Shown here: piece after piece, positions 63,253 to 64,000 of the stretch
How the letters are laid out: each line of letters begins with the position of its first letter
How positions within the stretch are numbered: the first letter of the stretch is position 1
Origin: Competibacter_A sp037045685
GTDB lineage: Bacteria > Pseudomonadota > Gammaproteobacteria > Competibacterales > Competibacteraceae
Length of the DNA stretch: 64,000 bases
Direction of reading: 5' to 3'
NCBI GenBank assembly: GCA_037045685.1
Contig: JBAOII010000011.1
Location: 1 to 64,000, forward strand
Position numbers and translations under genes: made by a program
The notes under the pieces: model-generated
The model's database searches: none
Told to the model about the DNA's origin: nothing
The model's input: the letters and a program-made list of their open reading frames with translations, nothing else

Positions 63253-64000
63253 CTATTCGCGGCCGACGGGATAAATATCGAAACGGGTGTTGGGCGCGAT
63301 GATCTGGAAACCTGGCGGCGGTCCCGTCAGCGCCGGAGCGAGCCGGGGCCGCTTGACCACCACCCGCCGCCGGGCGCACCCCAGCGCGACCGCGAGCAGG
63401 CCCGATGCGTCCTCATCGGCGCCGACCAATTGCCGCAGCAGCCGCATTTCCTTTTTCACCAGCGCCGACTTTCGCCGATGCGGGTACATCGGGTCCAGAT
63501 AAACGACTTCGGGGCACAGATGCTCCGGAAGGCCCGATAAAAATTCCCGGCTGTCCGCTTCGACCAAGCGCAACCGCTCCCGAATCCAGGAGCCGATTTC
63601 GGGGTCCCGCGCGGCGCGCAGCAGGCCGTCGCGCAACAGGGCGGCAATGATCGGCGACCGTTCCACCGCGCACACGTTACAGCCCAGGCAAGCCAGAGCG
63701 AAGGCGTCTCGGCCCAGGCCGGCGGTGGCGTCCACCACGGTCGTGGTCCGCTGGCGTTTCGGCCCGACCGCCCTGGCGAGCGGCTGGTTTTGCCCCCCGC
63801 CGAAGCGGCGCCGGTGAGCGGCTCGGCCTTGAACGAAATCGACGCAAATCGGTCCTGGCGCGCCCGGTCCCGACTCTCGCAACTCCAAGCGCTCCGGCGT
63901 CAGGCACAGCCAGTGGGAGCAGTCGCTGGCGATGGGATCGCTGACCAGGGGCAGCCCGAGTTCGGCGGCCAGATCGGCGGCCAGCTTACGGTGGACCGAG
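63253..64000 (-). CDS. rsmJ: 16S rRNA (guanine1516-N2)-methyltransferase RsmJ, cut by window edge
   Basis: The open frame continues to base 64000 and lacks its start, which is outside the window. Motifs: VVDATAGLGRDAFALACLGC (SAM-binding), AALLRDGLLRAARDPEIGSW, VYLDPMYPHRRKSALVKKEM (D-P-M-Y-P-H) and VVVKRPRLAPALTG with a terminal FDIYPVGRE. The DATAGLGRDAF and DPMYPHR pair is diagnostic of RsmJ. It methylates G1516 of 16S rRNA. The window holds about the last 249 codons. Confidence 0.95.
   Translation of the reverse strand, partial: SVHRKLAADLAAELGLPLVSDPIASDCSHWLCLTPERLELRESGPGAPGPICVDFVQGRAAHRRRFGGGQNQPLARAVGPKRQRTTTVVDATAGLGRDAFALACLGCNVCAVERSPIIAALLRDGLLRAARDPEIGSWIRERLRLVEADSREFLSGLPEHLCPEVVYLDPMYPHRRKSALVKKEMRLLRQLVGADEDASGLLAVALGCARRRVVVKRPRLAPALTGPPPGFQIIAPNTRFDIYPVGRE

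Overview
The window is a high-GC chromosomal segment of a Gammaproteobacterium. It carries clpS-clpA next to infA, uvrA/katA/yajR-like/ssb, mtgA, dsbB, argA, aroC, a TfpX-type pilin accessory gene and rsmJ. A nifV-nifW-nifZ operon and an NtrC/sigma-54-type amtB promoter mark it as a probable diazotroph. A Chromatiales- or Competibacter-like organism would fit, but that placement is inference only.

Region 1 (about 1-19.4 kb) is an accessory, defence-like island. From the left it holds the tail of a RelE/ParE-type toxin; a ~2,180-residue WD40 plus HEAT-repeat protein; an AT-rich two-gene cassette (a Cap4/DUF4297-like nuclease candidate and a degenerate uracil-phosphoribosyltransferase-like protein); a complete retron locus (8.6-15.5 kb); an IS481-family remnant; and a P-loop NTPase followed by a TPR protein built of near-identical 123-bp repeats. 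The retron is the main discovery. Its reverse transcriptase has the YADD, NAxxH and VTG motifs. Immediately upstream lies a recognisable msr-msd RNA: 28-nt a1/a2 arms with one mismatch, a TTAGC branch-point motif, and an msd with a perfect 30-bp stem. The flanking genes encode an ARM/HEAT protein, a WGR-domain protein and a SWIM zinc-finger protein. As I recall, RT plus ARM plus SWIM is the composition called retron type XIII; the WGR gene, which abuts the RT stop codon, looks like a further component.

Region 2 (19.4-36.9 kb) is mostly housekeeping and metabolic: a DJ-1/PfpI protein, amtB, a MalY/PatB-type C-S lyase, a Tat-exported class A beta-lactamase-like hydrolase, an EEP-family phosphohydrolase, a large Ser/Thr kinase with PEGA and MORN repeats, aroC, an MFS transporter, a class II aldolase, cpdA, argA and nifVWZ. 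A sigma-54-type promoter and a NifA site precede nifV.

Region 3 (36.9-40 kb) is patchy: tfpX, an Rpn-like nuclease with a 12-bp repeat, an antitoxin beside a wrecked PIN toxin, and a glycosyltransferase remnant. Region 4 (40-64 kb) is core genome: sohB, ssb, a yajR-like transporter, katA, uvrA, clpSA, infA, a five-gene run ending in dsbB, hemL, a thiD-thiE fusion, rubredoxin, a macrodomain protein, an EF-G paralogue, a lytic transglycosylase and rsmJ.

A caution applies throughout. At least a dozen genes are interrupted by frameshifts, including uvrA, clpA, nifV, katA, yajR, the retron RT and the SWIM gene. Nearly all are repaired by removing one inserted base, very often an extra T next to CTG. 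This looks like systematic sequencing or assembly error, so I annotate these genes as single CDS spans with the break sites given. No tRNA, rRNA or CRISPR array was seen.
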